A DNA stretch of 64,000 nt, taken from NCBI RefSeq assembly GCF_017526105.1, contig NZ_CP071839.1, positions 682,001 to 746,000 on the forward strand. The letters run 5' to 3'. Source of the stretch: Streptomyces cyanogenus (lineage in GTDB: Bacteria; Actinomycetota; Actinomycetes; Streptomycetales; Streptomycetaceae). A program made the translations under genes and the position numbers. The stretch's first letter is position 1, and each line of letters begins with the position of its first letter. The notes under the pieces are model-generated. The model was not told the origin of the DNA and did no database searches. It saw only the letters and a list, made by a program, of their open reading frames with translations. Shown piece after piece: positions 1-8,257 of this stretch.

Positions 1-885
1 GCACGGCTGCAGTTCGTGGTGGTCGGCGGCGGCTACGCGGGCACCGAGACCGCGGCCTGCCTGCAGCGGCTGACGCACGCGGCCGTGCAGCGCTATCCCC
101 GGCTGGACCCGGGCCTGATCAAGTGGCACCTGATCGACATCGCGCCCAAGCTCATGCCGGAGCTGGGCGACAAGCTCGGCCGCAGCGCGCAGGAGATCCT
201 CAAGCGCCGCGGCATCGAGGTCTCGCTCGGTGTCTCCATCGACAAGGCCGGTCCGGAGGAGGTCACCTTCACCGACGGCCGGGTGGTGCCCACGCACACC
301 CTGATCTGGACGGCCGGTGTGGTCGCGAGCCCGCTCATGGCCACGCTCGGCGCCGAGACGGTCAAGGGCCGGCTGGCGGTCACCGCGGAGATGTGCCTGC
401 CGGGCCACGACGGGGTGTTCGCGCTCGGCGACTCGGCGGCCGTACCGGACCTGGCCAAGGGCGACGGCGCGGTCTGCCCGCCCACCGCGCAGCACGCCAT
501 GCGGCAGGGCAGGAAGGCCGGCGACAACGTCATCGCGGCGCTGCGGGGTCAGCCGTTGCAGCCGTACGTGCACAAGGACCTGGGGCTCGTCGTCGACCTC
601 GGCGGCAAGGACGCGGTGTCCAAGCCGCTGGGCATCGAGCTGCGCGGGCTGCCCGCGCAGGCGGTGGCCCGCGGCTACCACTGGTCGGCGCTGCGCACCA
701 ACGTCGCCAAGACCCGGGTGATGACCAACTGGCTGCTGAACGCGGTCGCCGGCAACGACTTCGTCCGCACCGGGTTCCAGGCCCGCAAGCCCGCCCGGCT
801 GAAGGACTTCGAGTACACCGACTCGTACCTGACACCGGAACAGGTGCGGGCCCGGGTGGAGGGCACGGGCGTCGACCAACCGTGA
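1..885 (+). CDS. Type II NADH dehydrogenase, C-terminal part (cut by window edge)
   Basis: FAD-dependent NADH:quinone oxidoreductase of the NDH-2 type, which passes electrons from NADH to the quinone pool at the inner face of the membrane without pumping protons. The reading frame is open from base 1, so the N-terminal FAD-binding half is missing. What remains begins just before a second Rossmann motif (VVVGGGYAGTETA, about residues 6-18) that would bind NADH. Next comes the ALGDSAA segment of the C-terminal FAD motif (codons 141-147), followed by PPTAQHAMRQG, typical of the family. The C-terminal tail (RLKDFEYTDSYLTPEQV) fits membrane-attached NDH-2. A broader NAD(P)/FAD pyridine nucleotide-disulfide oxidoreductase is the alternative. 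No start codon is assigned because the true start lies upstream. Confidence 0.85.
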   Translation, partial: ARLQFVVVGGGYAGTETAACLQRLTHAAVQRYPRLDPGLIKWHLIDIAPKLMPELGDKLGRSAQEILKRRGIEVSLGVSIDKAGPEEVTFTDGRVVPTHTLIWTAGVVASPLMATLGAETVKGRLAVTAEMCLPGHDGVFALGDSAAVPDLAKGDGAVCPPTAQHAMRQGRKAGDNVIAALRGQPLQPYVHKDLGLVVDLGGKDAVSKPLGIELRGLPAQAVARGYHWSALRTNVAKTRVMTNWLLNAVAGNDFVRTGFQARKPARLKDFEYTDSYLTPEQVRARVEGTGVDQP

Positions 886-904
886 GGTGACGCAGATCAC
901 GAGG

Positions 905-937
905 GACCGCCGATCATTCCGCATCGGGTCGGCGGTC
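905..937 (+). terminator. Hairpin after the NDH-2 gene
   Basis: A perfect 9-bp inverted repeat, GACCGCCGA and TCGGCGGTC, separated by 15 bases and followed by a pyrimidine run (TTCTCCT). It starts 20 bases after the NDH-2 stop codon and ends before the next gene, so it probably ends the NDH-2 transcript. Confidence 0.55.
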
Positions 938-979
938 TTCTCCTGTGATCGCAACACGTCACACGGAGGGACACCCGGT

Positions 980-1189
980 ATGACCGAGAAGGCCGTGAAG
1001 GGCCCGGCGAGCTACTTCCCGTCGATCGAGAAGGCCTACGGCCGCCCCGTCGGCGAGTGGCAGGAGCTGATCCGCTCCTCGCCGCTGACGAAGCACATGG
1101 AACTCGTCGCCTGGCTGAAGTCCGCGCACGGGCTGGGCCACGGGCACGCGAACGCGCTGGTGGCCGCCACCCTGGCCGAGGGCCGGTAG
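980..1189 (+). CDS. DUF4287 domain protein
   Basis: Small acidic-to-neutral protein of 69 residues that fits the DUF4287 family by its FPSIEKAYGRPVGEW segment, the SPLTKHMELVAWLK helix and the GLGHGHANALV end. Family members are small cytoplasmic proteins of unknown biochemical role. They often occur alone or fused to DUF5655. The ATG at 980 was chosen because an acACGGAGGG ribosome-binding site lies 10 bases upstream and the family begins there. An in-frame GTG at 887 would add 31 residues with no family similarity. The gene stands between a hairpin and the FUSC gene on the same strand. No membrane segment or signal peptide is visible. Confidence 0.8.
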   Translation: MTEKAVKGPASYFPSIEKAYGRPVGEWQELIRSSPLTKHMELVAWLKSAHGLGHGHANALVAATLAEGR

Positions 1190-1252
1190 TCCAGTCCCAC
1201 GTGCGATGCTGGGTCGGAGATCGATTTCCGGCACGGGAGAGAGCACGGCGGC

Positions 1253-3508
1253 GTGAGGGCAGCGGCACGGTCGGGGCGGGTGCGGATGTGGGACCGGCTC
1301 GCGGCGTCGGACCCCGGGCTGCTCCGGCTCACCGCGGGACTGCGCACGGTCACCGCCATCGCCCTCACCCTCGCGGTCCTCGCCGCACTCCGCGTCCCGG
1401 TGTCCCAACTGGTCGCCGGGGCCATGGCGGCGATGGTCGCCACCTTCGCCATCCGGGAGAAGCAGCGCGGCCCGCAGGCCGTCACGCTCGCGCTGGGTCT
1501 GCCCGTGGCCCTGGCCTCGGTGTCGCTGGGCGCGCTGCTCAACCAACGCGTGGTCGCCGGCGACCTGTTCTTCGTCGTCCTGATCTTCTGCGCCGTCTAC
1601 GGCCGCCGGTTCGGCGACCGCGGCACGGCGCTGGGGCTGATCGGCTTCCAGGTCTACTTCCTGTCGCTGTTCGTGGGTGCGACCGCATCCGCGCTGCTCC
1701 CGCTGTACGGCGTCATCTGCGTGGCGTTCGGGTGCAGCGCCGCCGCCCGGTTCGTGCTGCTGCCGCAGACCCCGGCGGGCACGCTGGACCGGCTGCGGCG
1801 GGCCTTCCGCGCCCGGCTCGCCCAGCTGATCGCCACGCAGGCCGAGTTGCTGGACGCCGGTCCCGACGAGGCGGAGAAGCTGCTGGAGGACCTGCGCACC
1901 GGCACCGCCCGGCTGCACGAGACGGCGCTGCTGATCCAGGGGCGGCTGGAGGACGGCACCTCGGACCCGGCGGTGGCCAGGCTGCTCCAGCGCCGGATCG
2001 CGGACGCCGAGATCGCCGCGGAGCGGCTCGGCCTGCTGCTGCTCACCGCGCGCAGCGCCCGGCGGACCGACACCCTCACCCTGCATCTGCCGGGCGCCCC
2101 GCTGCCCTCCGGCGGCGAGCTGCCGGTGCGGGACGAGGCGTCGGCCGCGCTGCGCCGGGACCTGCAGGCGCTGCGGCTGCTGATGCTGCGGCCGGCCGGG
2201 GAGGCCTCGGGGACCGCGCTCGCCCAGGTGCGCAACCGGCTGCTCGGTTACCGCGAGGAGGAGAACCTGCCCCCGGCCTCCCCGGCCGTGCAGGACGTCT
2301 TCCGGGGCCTCGGCGAGGCCGCCCGGGCCGCGCTGGGCCTGCGGATGGCCCTGGACGGGCCGCAGGACGAATCCGACGACACCCCGGCGACCGCCCGTTC
2401 GCGCGAGGAGCTGGAAGCCGAGGACGCCGCCATCGAGAGCAGCGAGGAGAACGAGCCGGAGGAGCCGCAGCCGGCCGGTCTGCAGCGGCCCACCACCCGA
2501 GCCGCCCTCCAGGTGGCGGTCGGTTCCTCGCTGGCCATCGCGGGGGGCGAGCTGCTGTCCAGCCAGCGCTGGTACTGGGCGGTGCTGACCTGCTGGATCG
2601 TGTTCCTCAACACGGCGTCCACCGGCGAGATCCTGGTGAAGGGCTACCGGCGGCTGCTCGGCACGGTGCTGGGCGTGGTGGCCGGCATCGGGCTCGCCGC
2701 GCTGGTCGGGCAGCACACGTGGACGGCGTTCGCGCTGATGCTGCTGTTCATCTTCGCGATGTTCTACACCGCGCCCCTGTCGTACACGCTGATGTCGTTC
2801 TTCGTGACGGCCATGCTGGGGCTGCTCTACACCCTGCTGAACACCTACAGCATGTCGGTGCTGGTGCTGCGGATCGAGGAGACGGCGCTCGGCGCGGCCT
2901 GCGGGGTGATCGCGGCGGCGGTGGTGCTGCCGATCCACACCGACCGCCGTACCAACGACCTGCTCGTGTCGGTCCTGGACCGGCTCGCCGAGGTGACGCG
3001 GGGCGCCGTCGACCAGCTCAGCGGCGGGACGGGCGGCGATCTGGTGGAGCAGGCGCGCGAGCTGGACCAGGCGCTGGCCGATCTGCGCGCGGCCACCCAG
3101 CCGCTGACCCATCCGATCACACCGCTGCGCACGCGCCGGAACACGGCCCGGTACGTGGTGGCGCTGCTGGAGACCTGCGCGTACCACGGGCGTTCCCTCG
3201 CGGCCACGGCCGAGCTCCTGCCGACGCATCCGGCGATCGCGGCGGATCCGCGGCTGCGCGGGGCGTGCGCGCGGATCGTGCACAACATCGAGGCGATCGC
3301 CGCGCACGTCTCCGACCCGCGGTCGACCGCGGAGATGGAAACCGGCCCCAGCATCGCATCGATGCTGGAGCCGGGCACCCCGCGCACCCCACGCTACGGC
3401 CGGGTCACCGACCGGGTGCTGCGCCATCTGCAGCGGCTGGACGAGGCCGTCTCGGGCCTCGCCCGGCCACTGGGCGTCGCCGGCGGCCCGGCGCAGCCGA
3501 GGAGCTGA
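1253..3508 (+). CDS. FUSC-family membrane protein (aromatic acid/xenobiotic exporter type)
   Basis: Inner-membrane protein of 751 residues built as two membrane blocks with a long soluble part between them, the layout of FUSC (fusaric acid resistance) proteins. The first hydrophobic block covers about residues 25-170. Residues 180-415 are charged and helical. The second block, about residues 420-570, carries the family's most conserved stretch (RWYWAVLTCWIVFLNTAS, followed by GEILVKGYRRLLGT). The family is thought to export aromatic carboxylic acids, but the substrate cannot be read from the sequence. The GTG at 1253 is taken as start; an ATG at 1286 (MWDRLAAS) is a good alternative. The gene ends 4 bases from the converging sigma factor gene. 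Confidence 0.8.
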   Translation: MRAAARSGRVRMWDRLAASDPGLLRLTAGLRTVTAIALTLAVLAALRVPVSQLVAGAMAAMVATFAIREKQRGPQAVTLALGLPVALASVSLGALLNQRVVAGDLFFVVLIFCAVYGRRFGDRGTALGLIGFQVYFLSLFVGATASALLPLYGVICVAFGCSAAARFVLLPQTPAGTLDRLRRAFRARLAQLIATQAELLDAGPDEAEKLLEDLRTGTARLHETALLIQGRLEDGTSDPAVARLLQRRIADAEIAAERLGLLLLTARSARRTDTLTLHLPGAPLPSGGELPVRDEASAALRRDLQALRLLMLRPAGEASGTALAQVRNRLLGYREEENLPPASPAVQDVFRGLGEAARAALGLRMALDGPQDESDDTPATARSREELEAEDAAIESSEENEPEEPQPAGLQRPTTRAALQVAVGSSLAIAGGELLSSQRWYWAVLTCWIVFLNTASTGEILVKGYRRLLGTVLGVVAGIGLAALVGQHTWTAFALMLLFIFAMFYTAPLSYTLMSFFVTAMLGLLYTLLNTYSMSVLVLRIEETALGAACGVIAAAVVLPIHTDRRTNDLLVSVLDRLAEVTRGAVDQLSGGTGGDLVEQARELDQALADLRAATQPLTHPITPLRTRRNTARYVVALLETCAYHGRSLAATAELLPTHPAIAADPRLRGACARIVHNIEAIAAHVSDPRSTAEMETGPSIASMLEPGTPRTPRYGRVTDRVLRHLQRLDEAVSGLARPLGVAGGPAQPRS

Positions 3509-3512
3509 CCAC

Positions 3513-4373
3513 TCACCGCCGGTCGGTGCCGCCGGGGCGGTGGCCCCCGAGCACCTCGTCGCGCACCCGGGCGCAGCTGCGGCTGATCAGCCGGGAGACG
3601 TGCATCTGGGAGATGCCGAGCCGGTCGGCGATGCGGCTCTGCGTCATGTCCTCGAAGAAGCGCATGTAAAGGATGGCCCGCTCACGTTCGGGCAGCCGGC
3701 GCAGCCCTTCCTTGGCGGCCTCGCGGTCGACCACGACGTCGTAGGAGGTGTCGGCCTCACCGAGGGTGTCGGCGAGGCTGTAGCCGTCGTCGCCGGCGGA
3801 CAGCTCGGCGTCCAGTGAGAGGGTGCTGAAGCTCTCCAGCGCCTCCATGCCGGCGCCCACCTCCTCCTCGGTGAGTCCGGTGTGGGCGGCGATGTCGGCG
3901 ACGGTGGGTTCGGGGCTGCCGGGGTTCTGGGTGAGCTCGCGGCGGGCCACCCGCACCCGGTTGCGCAGTTCCTGCACCCGGCGCGGCACCCTCAGGGCCC
4001 ACATCCGGTCGCGGAAGTGCCGCTTGACCTCCCCGGTGATGGTCGGCACGGCATAGCTCTCGAAGGCTCCCCGCGAGGGGTCGAACCGGTCGATGGCCTT
4101 CACCAGCCCGAGCGCGGCCACCTGGCGCAGATCCTCGACGGACTCTCCGCGGTCGCGGAACCGGCCGGCGATCCGGTGGGCCATGGGCAGCCAGGCGGTG
4201 ACGAGTTCGTCGCGTACGGCGTCCCGCTCAGGACCGTCGTCCAGTTCAGCCAGCCGGGCGAACAGCTCCGCGGTGTCGGGGGCGTCGTCATGGTTCCGCC
4301 GGTTGGGGGTCGCGGCGCCGCCGGCGGTGGTGGCGGTCGTGCCGGGACGGCTTGTCGACATGTCGGTCAGCAT
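3513..4373 (-). CDS. RNA polymerase sigma factor, SigB/SigF/SigG type
   Basis: Group 3 sigma factor of 286 residues, the type that controls stress or sporulation genes in streptomycetes. After a variable, Ser/Thr/Ala-rich N-terminus it has region 2 (VEDLRQVAALGLVKAIDRFDPSRG, about residues 80-103, then FESYAVPTITGEVKRHFRD), region 3, and region 4 with a helix-turn-helix near the end (QSRIADRLGISQMHVSRL). A GGAG ribosome-binding site lies about 10 bases upstream of the ATG at 4373; a second ATG four codons in (MSTSRP) is possible. An RsbW-like ATPase gene lies 257 bases upstream on the same strand and is a candidate anti-sigma partner, although the gap is large. Which SigB paralogue this is cannot be settled from the sequence alone. 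Confidence 0.9.
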   Translation of the reverse strand: MLTDMSTSRPGTTATTAGGAATPNRRNHDDAPDTAELFARLAELDDGPERDAVRDELVTAWLPMAHRIAGRFRDRGESVEDLRQVAALGLVKAIDRFDPSRGAFESYAVPTITGEVKRHFRDRMWALRVPRRVQELRNRVRVARRELTQNPGSPEPTVADIAAHTGLTEEEVGAGMEALESFSTLSLDAELSAGDDGYSLADTLGEADTSYDVVVDREAAKEGLRRLPERERAILYMRFFEDMTQSRIADRLGISQMHVSRLISRSCARVRDEVLGGHRPGGTDRR

Positions 4374-4608
4374 GCGGAATCGCTCCTGAACGTGGTTTCA
4401 GGGCACGGCCGGAACAGCGGTTCCGGATCCCGGCCCGAACGGTGGTGTCAGGGTTTTCGCCGCGGGGTGCCGCCTGGGCCGCCGGAAGCGGCCCAGACAG
4501 CGGTCGTCTCCCCGCTGGGCGCGCGCCTCCGGTCCGAAGCACGAGATTCCGTCTGCCCCTCGACCCCACGGGCAAACGCCGCTGAGCGGAACTTCGGAAA
4601 CCGCTTTG

Positions 4609-4648
4609 GTGCGGCGGTACGACAACCGCATCAGTGCAGCGGTACGAC
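4609..4648. repeat. Direct repeat at the 3' end of the RsbW-like gene
   Basis: Two copies of a 15-base unit, GTGCGGCGGTACGAC (4609-4623) and GTGCAGCGGTACGAC (4634-4648), differ at one base and are spaced 25 bases apart. The second copy encodes the last codons of the RsbW-like gene; the first lies just beyond its stop. It looks like a small tandem duplication. Confidence 0.6.
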
Positions 4649-5065
4649 GGCCGTGATGCACTTGCCGCCGCGGGGCAGCTCGGCCACCCGGACGTCCTGG
4701 GCCAGCCGGCACACGATGGGCCAGCCGCGGCCGCCGGACCGGGCGGAGCCGTGCTCGTCGCCCAGGTGGGCGGTCACGGGGAGTTCGTCGCTGCGGTCAC
4801 TCACGGAGACGCGGACACCGCCGGAGTCGACGTCGACGTCGAAGCCGGTGATGCCGCCGCCGTGCAGCAGGGCGTTGGTGGTCAGTTCCGAGGTCACCAG
4901 GAGGGCGTCCGCCACGGTCTCGGGCGGGCACGGCAGGGCGCGGGCCCGGCACCGCTCGGTCATGACCCGCTCGACCGTTCTGCGGGCCTCGGCGGGCCGG
5001 CACGGCACCCGGCGGCAAGCCTCCGGCAGGACGGCGGTGGAGCTGGTCCGGTGGTTGTCGAGCAT
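4631..5065 (-). CDS. RsbW-like ATP-binding protein (anti-sigma/GHKL ATPase)
   Basis: A 144-residue single-domain HATPase_c_2 protein. The N box is ELTTNALLHGGG (about residues 60-71), and a G-box region SARSGGRGWPIVCRLA follows. Members of this family in actinomycetes are serine kinases that bind sigma factors of the SigB type or phosphorylate anti-sigma antagonists. Many orphan copies have no known partner. The gene lies upstream of, and in the same direction as, the sigma gene at 3513-4373, which makes that sigma factor the first candidate partner. A GGAAGGGATGC segment around the ATG at 5065 provides the ribosome-binding site. The usual Asn and Asp/Gly ATP residues are recognisable, so it is probably active. 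Confidence 0.8.
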   Translation of the reverse strand: MLDNHRTSSTAVLPEACRRVPCRPAEARRTVERVMTERCRARALPCPPETVADALLVTSELTTNALLHGGGITGFDVDVDSGGVRVSVSDRSDELPVTAHLGDEHGSARSGGRGWPIVCRLAQDVRVAELPRGGKCITAVVPLH

Positions 5066-5116
5066 CCCTTCCTCCCCTTATGGTGCCCGGATTGCAAGGT
5101 TCCCTCCTCTTTCGAC

Positions 5117-5140
5117 TGACCCTTGAGGGCACTGTCAAAC
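5117..5140 (-). promoter_or_regulatory. Weak SigB-like or vegetative promoter candidate for the RsbW-like gene
   Basis: Reading the minus strand, GTTT (5140-5137) is followed after 14 bases by GGGTCA (5122-5117). This matches GNNT-N14-GGGTAY at the -35 and at four of six -10 bases. A TTGACA overlaps the same -35 (5138-5133). The position, about 52 bases before the start codon, is reasonable, but the -10 mismatch keeps this tentative. Confidence 0.3.
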
Positions 5141-5190
5141 ACAGTCGGTGCCGGTGTCATCACGGCGGAGCGAGCGGGTACCCGCCCGGC

Positions 5191-5433
5191 ATGACCGATG
5201 TGGTGGACGCGGACGAGTTGTTGCGGCGGATCCGGCGGGGCCGGGAGCGCGCGGCCGAGGAGGAACGGGCCTGGCGGGAGCGTGCCAGGAGCCTGACGGC
5301 GACGGATCCGGAGGGCGCGCGGGAGGCGACGGACCGGGCCAGGGCGTTCGAGGTGGTGCTCCAGGTGCTGGAGGAGATCGTCCGCCCGGGCGAGAACCCG
5401 GCGCGGGTGGAGGGAGTGAAGCAGGTCACCTGA
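5191..5433 (+). CDS. Small hypothetical protein, helical and highly charged
   Basis: An 80-residue protein I do not recognise. It is almost entirely charged and predicted helical (ELLRRIRRGRERAAEEERAW), with heptad-like spacing that would suit a short coiled coil. There is no signal peptide, membrane segment or cysteine. The ATG at 5191 is preferred; an in-frame GTG at 5080 would add 37 residues rich in Cys, His and Gly that look unlike coding sequence. The ribosome-binding site is weak. The gene is divergent from the RsbW-like gene and followed by a promoter-like A/T-rich stretch. Confidence 0.5.
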   Translation: MTDVVDADELLRRIRRGRERAAEEERAWRERARSLTATDPEGAREATDRARAFEVVLQVLEEIVRPGENPARVEGVKQVT

Positions 5434-5540
5434 CCCGTTTCCGGTTACCCAAAAGTACGGGAAATGGTTTACTGTTCATCCATACGTGATGCGGAGCGGC
5501 GCGGAACCGTCCTTCCCCCCTCCTGACGTCACCGCATACG

Positions 5541-5577
5541 GCCCTGGCTGGCCTCCCCCGTCCAGCCAGGGCTTTTT
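5541..5577 (+). terminator. Strong intrinsic terminator, possible end of a small RNA
   Basis: GCCCTGGCTGG (5541-5551) pairs perfectly with CCAGCCAGGGC (5562-5572) across a 10-base loop and is followed by five T residues. Textbook terminators with a T run are uncommon in Streptomyces. It lies 108 bases after the preceding small gene and before the cNMP-domain gene, so it could end that gene's transcript or a short non-coding RNA starting near 5480. Confidence 0.8.
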
Positions 5578-5706
5578 GCTGCCCGAAACGCGACACGCAG
5601 GCGGGTGTCCGCTTCCTTCGAGGTGCTCGGGGCGCTCGAAACGGCTGAAATGGGATGGAACACCCCACCCTTACCGCACACCGCCGCCGGCGAGGAGCCC
5701 CGCGCC

Positions 5707-6165
5707 ATGACCAAAGCGATCAAACTGCTCACCGCCCTCCCCCAGGCGCAGCGCGAGCGCCTGATGGAGCTGGCCAAGGAGGTCTCCTTCCGGGAGGACA
5801 CCCGGATCTTCGAGGCGGGCGGCACCGCCGACCGGTTCTGGGTGATCCGCTCCGGCGCGGTCCACCTGGACCAGCAGGTGACCTCCCGGCAGCGGGTGAC
5901 CGTGGCCTCGCTCGGCGCGGGCGACCTGCTCGGCTGGTCCTGGCTGTTCCCTCCGTACCAGTGGGACTTCGGCGCCGTGGCCTTCACCGACGTACGGGCC
6001 TACGAGTTCGACGGGCCGTCGGTGCTCGGACTGTGCGTGGAGGATCCACTGCTCGGGCTCTCGCTGGTCCGCACGGTGGCCGAGGTCCTCGCCGGCCGGC
6101 TGGAGGCGACCCGCGGAAAGCTGATGGAGCAGTACACGATGCGGCGGCGCAGCGGCCCGCTCTAG
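5707..6165 (+). CDS. Cyclic nucleotide-binding domain protein (Crp-like sensor domain without HTH)
   Basis: A 152-residue protein made of one cNMP-binding beta-roll: FREDTRIFEAGGTADRFWVIRSGAVHLD, then the phosphate-cassette-like GAGDLLGWSWLFPPYQWDF (about residues 73-91), and a closing C-terminal helix. There is no helix-turn-helix, so it is not a complete Crp/Fnr regulator and probably acts through a partner protein. The cassette lacks the Arg usual for cAMP binding, so the ligand is unknown; the WSWLFPPYQW motif is common in CRP-domain proteins linked to redox or stress genes. The ATG at 5707 has GAGGAG 9 bases upstream; a GTG at 5605 in the same frame overlaps the region behind the terminator and is less likely. 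Confidence 0.8.
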   Translation: MTKAIKLLTALPQAQRERLMELAKEVSFREDTRIFEAGGTADRFWVIRSGAVHLDQQVTSRQRVTVASLGAGDLLGWSWLFPPYQWDFGAVAFTDVRAYEFDGPSVLGLCVEDPLLGLSLVRTVAEVLAGRLEATRGKLMEQYTMRRRSGPL

Positions 6166-6169
6166 GCCG

Positions 6170-7489
6170 TCAGATCCGGTAGCGGCGCAGCGCCGGGACG
6201 GCGCCGGCCAGGGCCAGCATCATCACGACCACCAGGGCGCCGCCGCCCGCGACCGCGGCCCGCGGGCCGAACGCCGAGCCCGCGGTGCCGTGCAGTACGT
6301 CCGCCAGGCGCGGCCCGCCCGCGACGACCACCGTGAACACCCCCTGCATCCGCCCGCGCATGTCGTCGGTCGCGGCCGACAGCAGGATGGCCCCGCGGAA
6401 CACCATGGAGACCATGTCGGCGACGCCGGCCGCGGCGAGGAAGGCCACGGCGACCCAGAGGTTCCCGCTCAGCCCGAACCCGGCGACGGCCACCCCCCAG
6501 CCGACGACCGCCCCGATCACCATCCAGCCGTGCCGGCGGGCCCGCGAGAACACGCCGGAGAACAGCCCGCCGAGCACCGCGCCGACCGGGATGCCGGCGA
6601 ACAGCACACCGAGCGCGAGCCCCTCGCCGTAGGAGCCGTACGTCTGCGCGGCCAGCTGCGGGAACAGGGCGCGGGGCATGCCGAACACCATGGCGACGAT
6701 GTCGGCGAGGAAGGACAGCAGCAGCACCTTGTGCCGGGAGATGTACCGGAACCCGGCGGCTATCTCGCGCACGCCGGCACGGCGGGCGGCCTCGCCCAGC
6801 GGCGGCAGGGCGGGCAGCCGGACGACGGCCCACACGGTGACGCACAGCGCCAGCGCGTCGATCAGATACAGCTCGGGCAGCCCGATGACCGGGATCAGCG
6901 CACCGGCGAGCAGCGGGCCGGCCACCAGGCCGGTCTGCATCACCGTCGAGCCGAGCGCGTTGGCGGCCGCCAGCTGCCGCGCGGGGACCAGGCGGGCGAC
7001 GGAGGCGTTGCGGGCCGGGGAGTTGAGACCGAAGAAGGCCTGCTGGAGCGCGAGCAGCACCATGAGCACGGCGACGGACTCCAGCCCGGTGACGGCTTGG
7101 GCCCAGAACAGCAGCGAGGTCACGGCGATACCGCTGTTGGTCAGCAGCAGCAGCTTGCGGCGGTCGACGGTGTCGGCGACCGCACCGCCCCACAGCGCGA
7201 AGGCCACCATCGGCAGCAGGCCCGCGAGGCTGGCGTAGCCGACCCAGGCCGAGGAGTGGGTGATGTCGTAGATCTGCTTGGGTACGGCGACGGCGGTGAG
7301 CTGGCTGCCGACGGCGGTGACGATGGTCGACGACCACAGGCGCCGGTAGGCGGGGATGCGCAGCGGCCGGGTGTCCATCGCCCAGCGGCGCCAGCCGCGC
7401 CGGGGCGGTTCCTGCGCCGTCGGCGCGTCGGGCGGCGTCCGCTCCCCGGCCCGGCCGGTCCCGGTGCTGCTGCTCTCACTCGTGTCCAC
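6170..7489 (-). CDS. MFS transporter (12-TM drug-efflux type)
   Basis: Integral membrane protein of 439 residues with about twelve hydrophobic segments. The N-terminal cytosolic extension (about 50 residues, Pro/Arg rich) precedes the first membrane span. The loop DTVDRRKLLLLTN between spans 2 and 3 is the MFS motif A. The overall pattern resembles Enterobactin exporter/MFS_3 type proteins, which are proton-driven exporters. The start is a GTG at 7489 with AGGA in front. It converges with the cNMP-domain gene, with stops only 4 bases apart. Substrate cannot be inferred. Confidence 0.85.
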   Translation of the reverse strand: MDTSESSSTGTGRAGERTPPDAPTAQEPPRRGWRRWAMDTRPLRIPAYRRLWSSTIVTAVGSQLTAVAVPKQIYDITHSSAWVGYASLAGLLPMVAFALWGGAVADTVDRRKLLLLTNSGIAVTSLLFWAQAVTGLESVAVLMVLLALQQAFFGLNSPARNASVARLVPARQLAAANALGSTVMQTGLVAGPLLAGALIPVIGLPELYLIDALALCVTVWAVVRLPALPPLGEAARRAGVREIAAGFRYISRHKVLLLSFLADIVAMVFGMPRALFPQLAAQTYGSYGEGLALGVLFAGIPVGAVLGGLFSGVFSRARRHGWMVIGAVVGWGVAVAGFGLSGNLWVAVAFLAAAGVADMVSMVFRGAILLSAATDDMRGRMQGVFTVVVAGGPRLADVLHGTAGSAFGPRAAVAGGGALVVVMMLALAGAVPALRRYRI

Positions 7490-7573
7490 GGATGTCCTGG
7501 TTGCTCGTTACACCTTTTCGCTTCGGGAGCCTGACTATTCCAGGAACTTCCCCCCGCGCCGAACGAATTCTGC

Positions 7574-8188
7574 TCAGGCCCCGGCGACCAGAGTCGCGCC
7601 GAGGCCCAGCATGGTGACGGCGACCAGGCCGTCCAGTACCCGCCAGGCACCCGGCCGGCCAAGGAACCGGCCGAGCAGCCGGGCGCCGAAGCCGAGGGCG
7701 GCGAACCAGCACAGGCTGGCGAGTGCGGCGCCGAGTCCGAAGGTCCAGCGCAGCGGTCCCCGGTCGGCGGCCAGGGAGCCGAGCAGGAACACGGTGTCCA
7801 GGTAGACGTGCGGGTTCAGCCAGGTCAGGGCCAGGCAGGTGAGCACCGCCCGGCGGCGCGAGCCGGCCGCCTCGCCCTCCGCGCGCAGCCCGGTGCCGGG
7901 TCCGAGCACCCGGCGGGCGGCCAGAACGCCGTAGGCGAGCAGGAAGGCACCGCCCACGACCCCGACCGCCCGCAGCGCGCCCGGCCAGGCCACCACCACC
8001 GCGCCGACCCCACCGACACCGAGTGCGATGAGCAGGGCGTCGGACAGGGCGCAGATGCCGACCACGGCGAGAACGGCGTCCCGCCGCACCCCCTGCCGGA
8101 GGACGAAGGCGTTCTGCGCGCCGATGGCGACGATCAGGGAGAGGCCGGTGCCGAATCCGGCAGCCGCGGCGGTCAGGGCGTGGTTCAT
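7574..8188 (-). CDS. lysE: LysE/ArgO-family amino acid exporter
   Basis: Six-span membrane protein of 204 residues that exports basic amino acids (lysine or arginine). The family signature IGAQNAFVLRQG is at about residues 22-33 and TWLNPHVYLDT at about 129-139. The gene is divergent from a LysR-type regulator of the LysG/ArgP type, the same arrangement as lysE-lysG of corynebacteria, which supports the assignment. Expression probably depends on that regulator and an inducing amino acid, acting through the palindrome in the 69-base gap between the two start codons. Whether lysine or arginine is the main substrate is not visible. Confidence 0.88.
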   Translation of the reverse strand: MNHALTAAAAGFGTGLSLIVAIGAQNAFVLRQGVRRDAVLAVVGICALSDALLIALGVGGVGAVVVAWPGALRAVGVVGGAFLLAYGVLAARRVLGPGTGLRAEGEAAGSRRRAVLTCLALTWLNPHVYLDTVFLLGSLAADRGPLRWTFGLGAALASLCWFAALGFGARLLGRFLGRPGAWRVLDGLVAVTMLGLGATLVAGA

Positions 8189-8223
8189 GCCGTCGACGCT
8201 AGAAAAGCGCTGGTCACAAGTAC

Positions 8224-8251
8224 AGCTAAAGATTTTTACGTAGGATTAGCT
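8224..8251. promoter_or_regulatory. Palindromic operator between lysE- and lysG-type genes
   Basis: AGCTAA (8224-8229) and TTAGCT (8246-8251) form an inverted repeat with 16 bases between, in an A/T-rich island that contrasts with the surrounding G/C. It ends 6 bases before the regulator's ATG. Regulators of this type bind such T-N-A dyads in divergent promoters; autoregulation is likely. Confidence 0.65.
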
Positions 8252-8257
8252 GCTGTG

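Noticed and set aside
5154..5181. GGGTAC at 5176-5181 upstream of the small charged protein, as a SigB-type promoter
   Set aside because: Its -35 position holds TCAT at the right distance instead of GNNT, and the -10 ends 9 bases before the ATG. The match is too weak.
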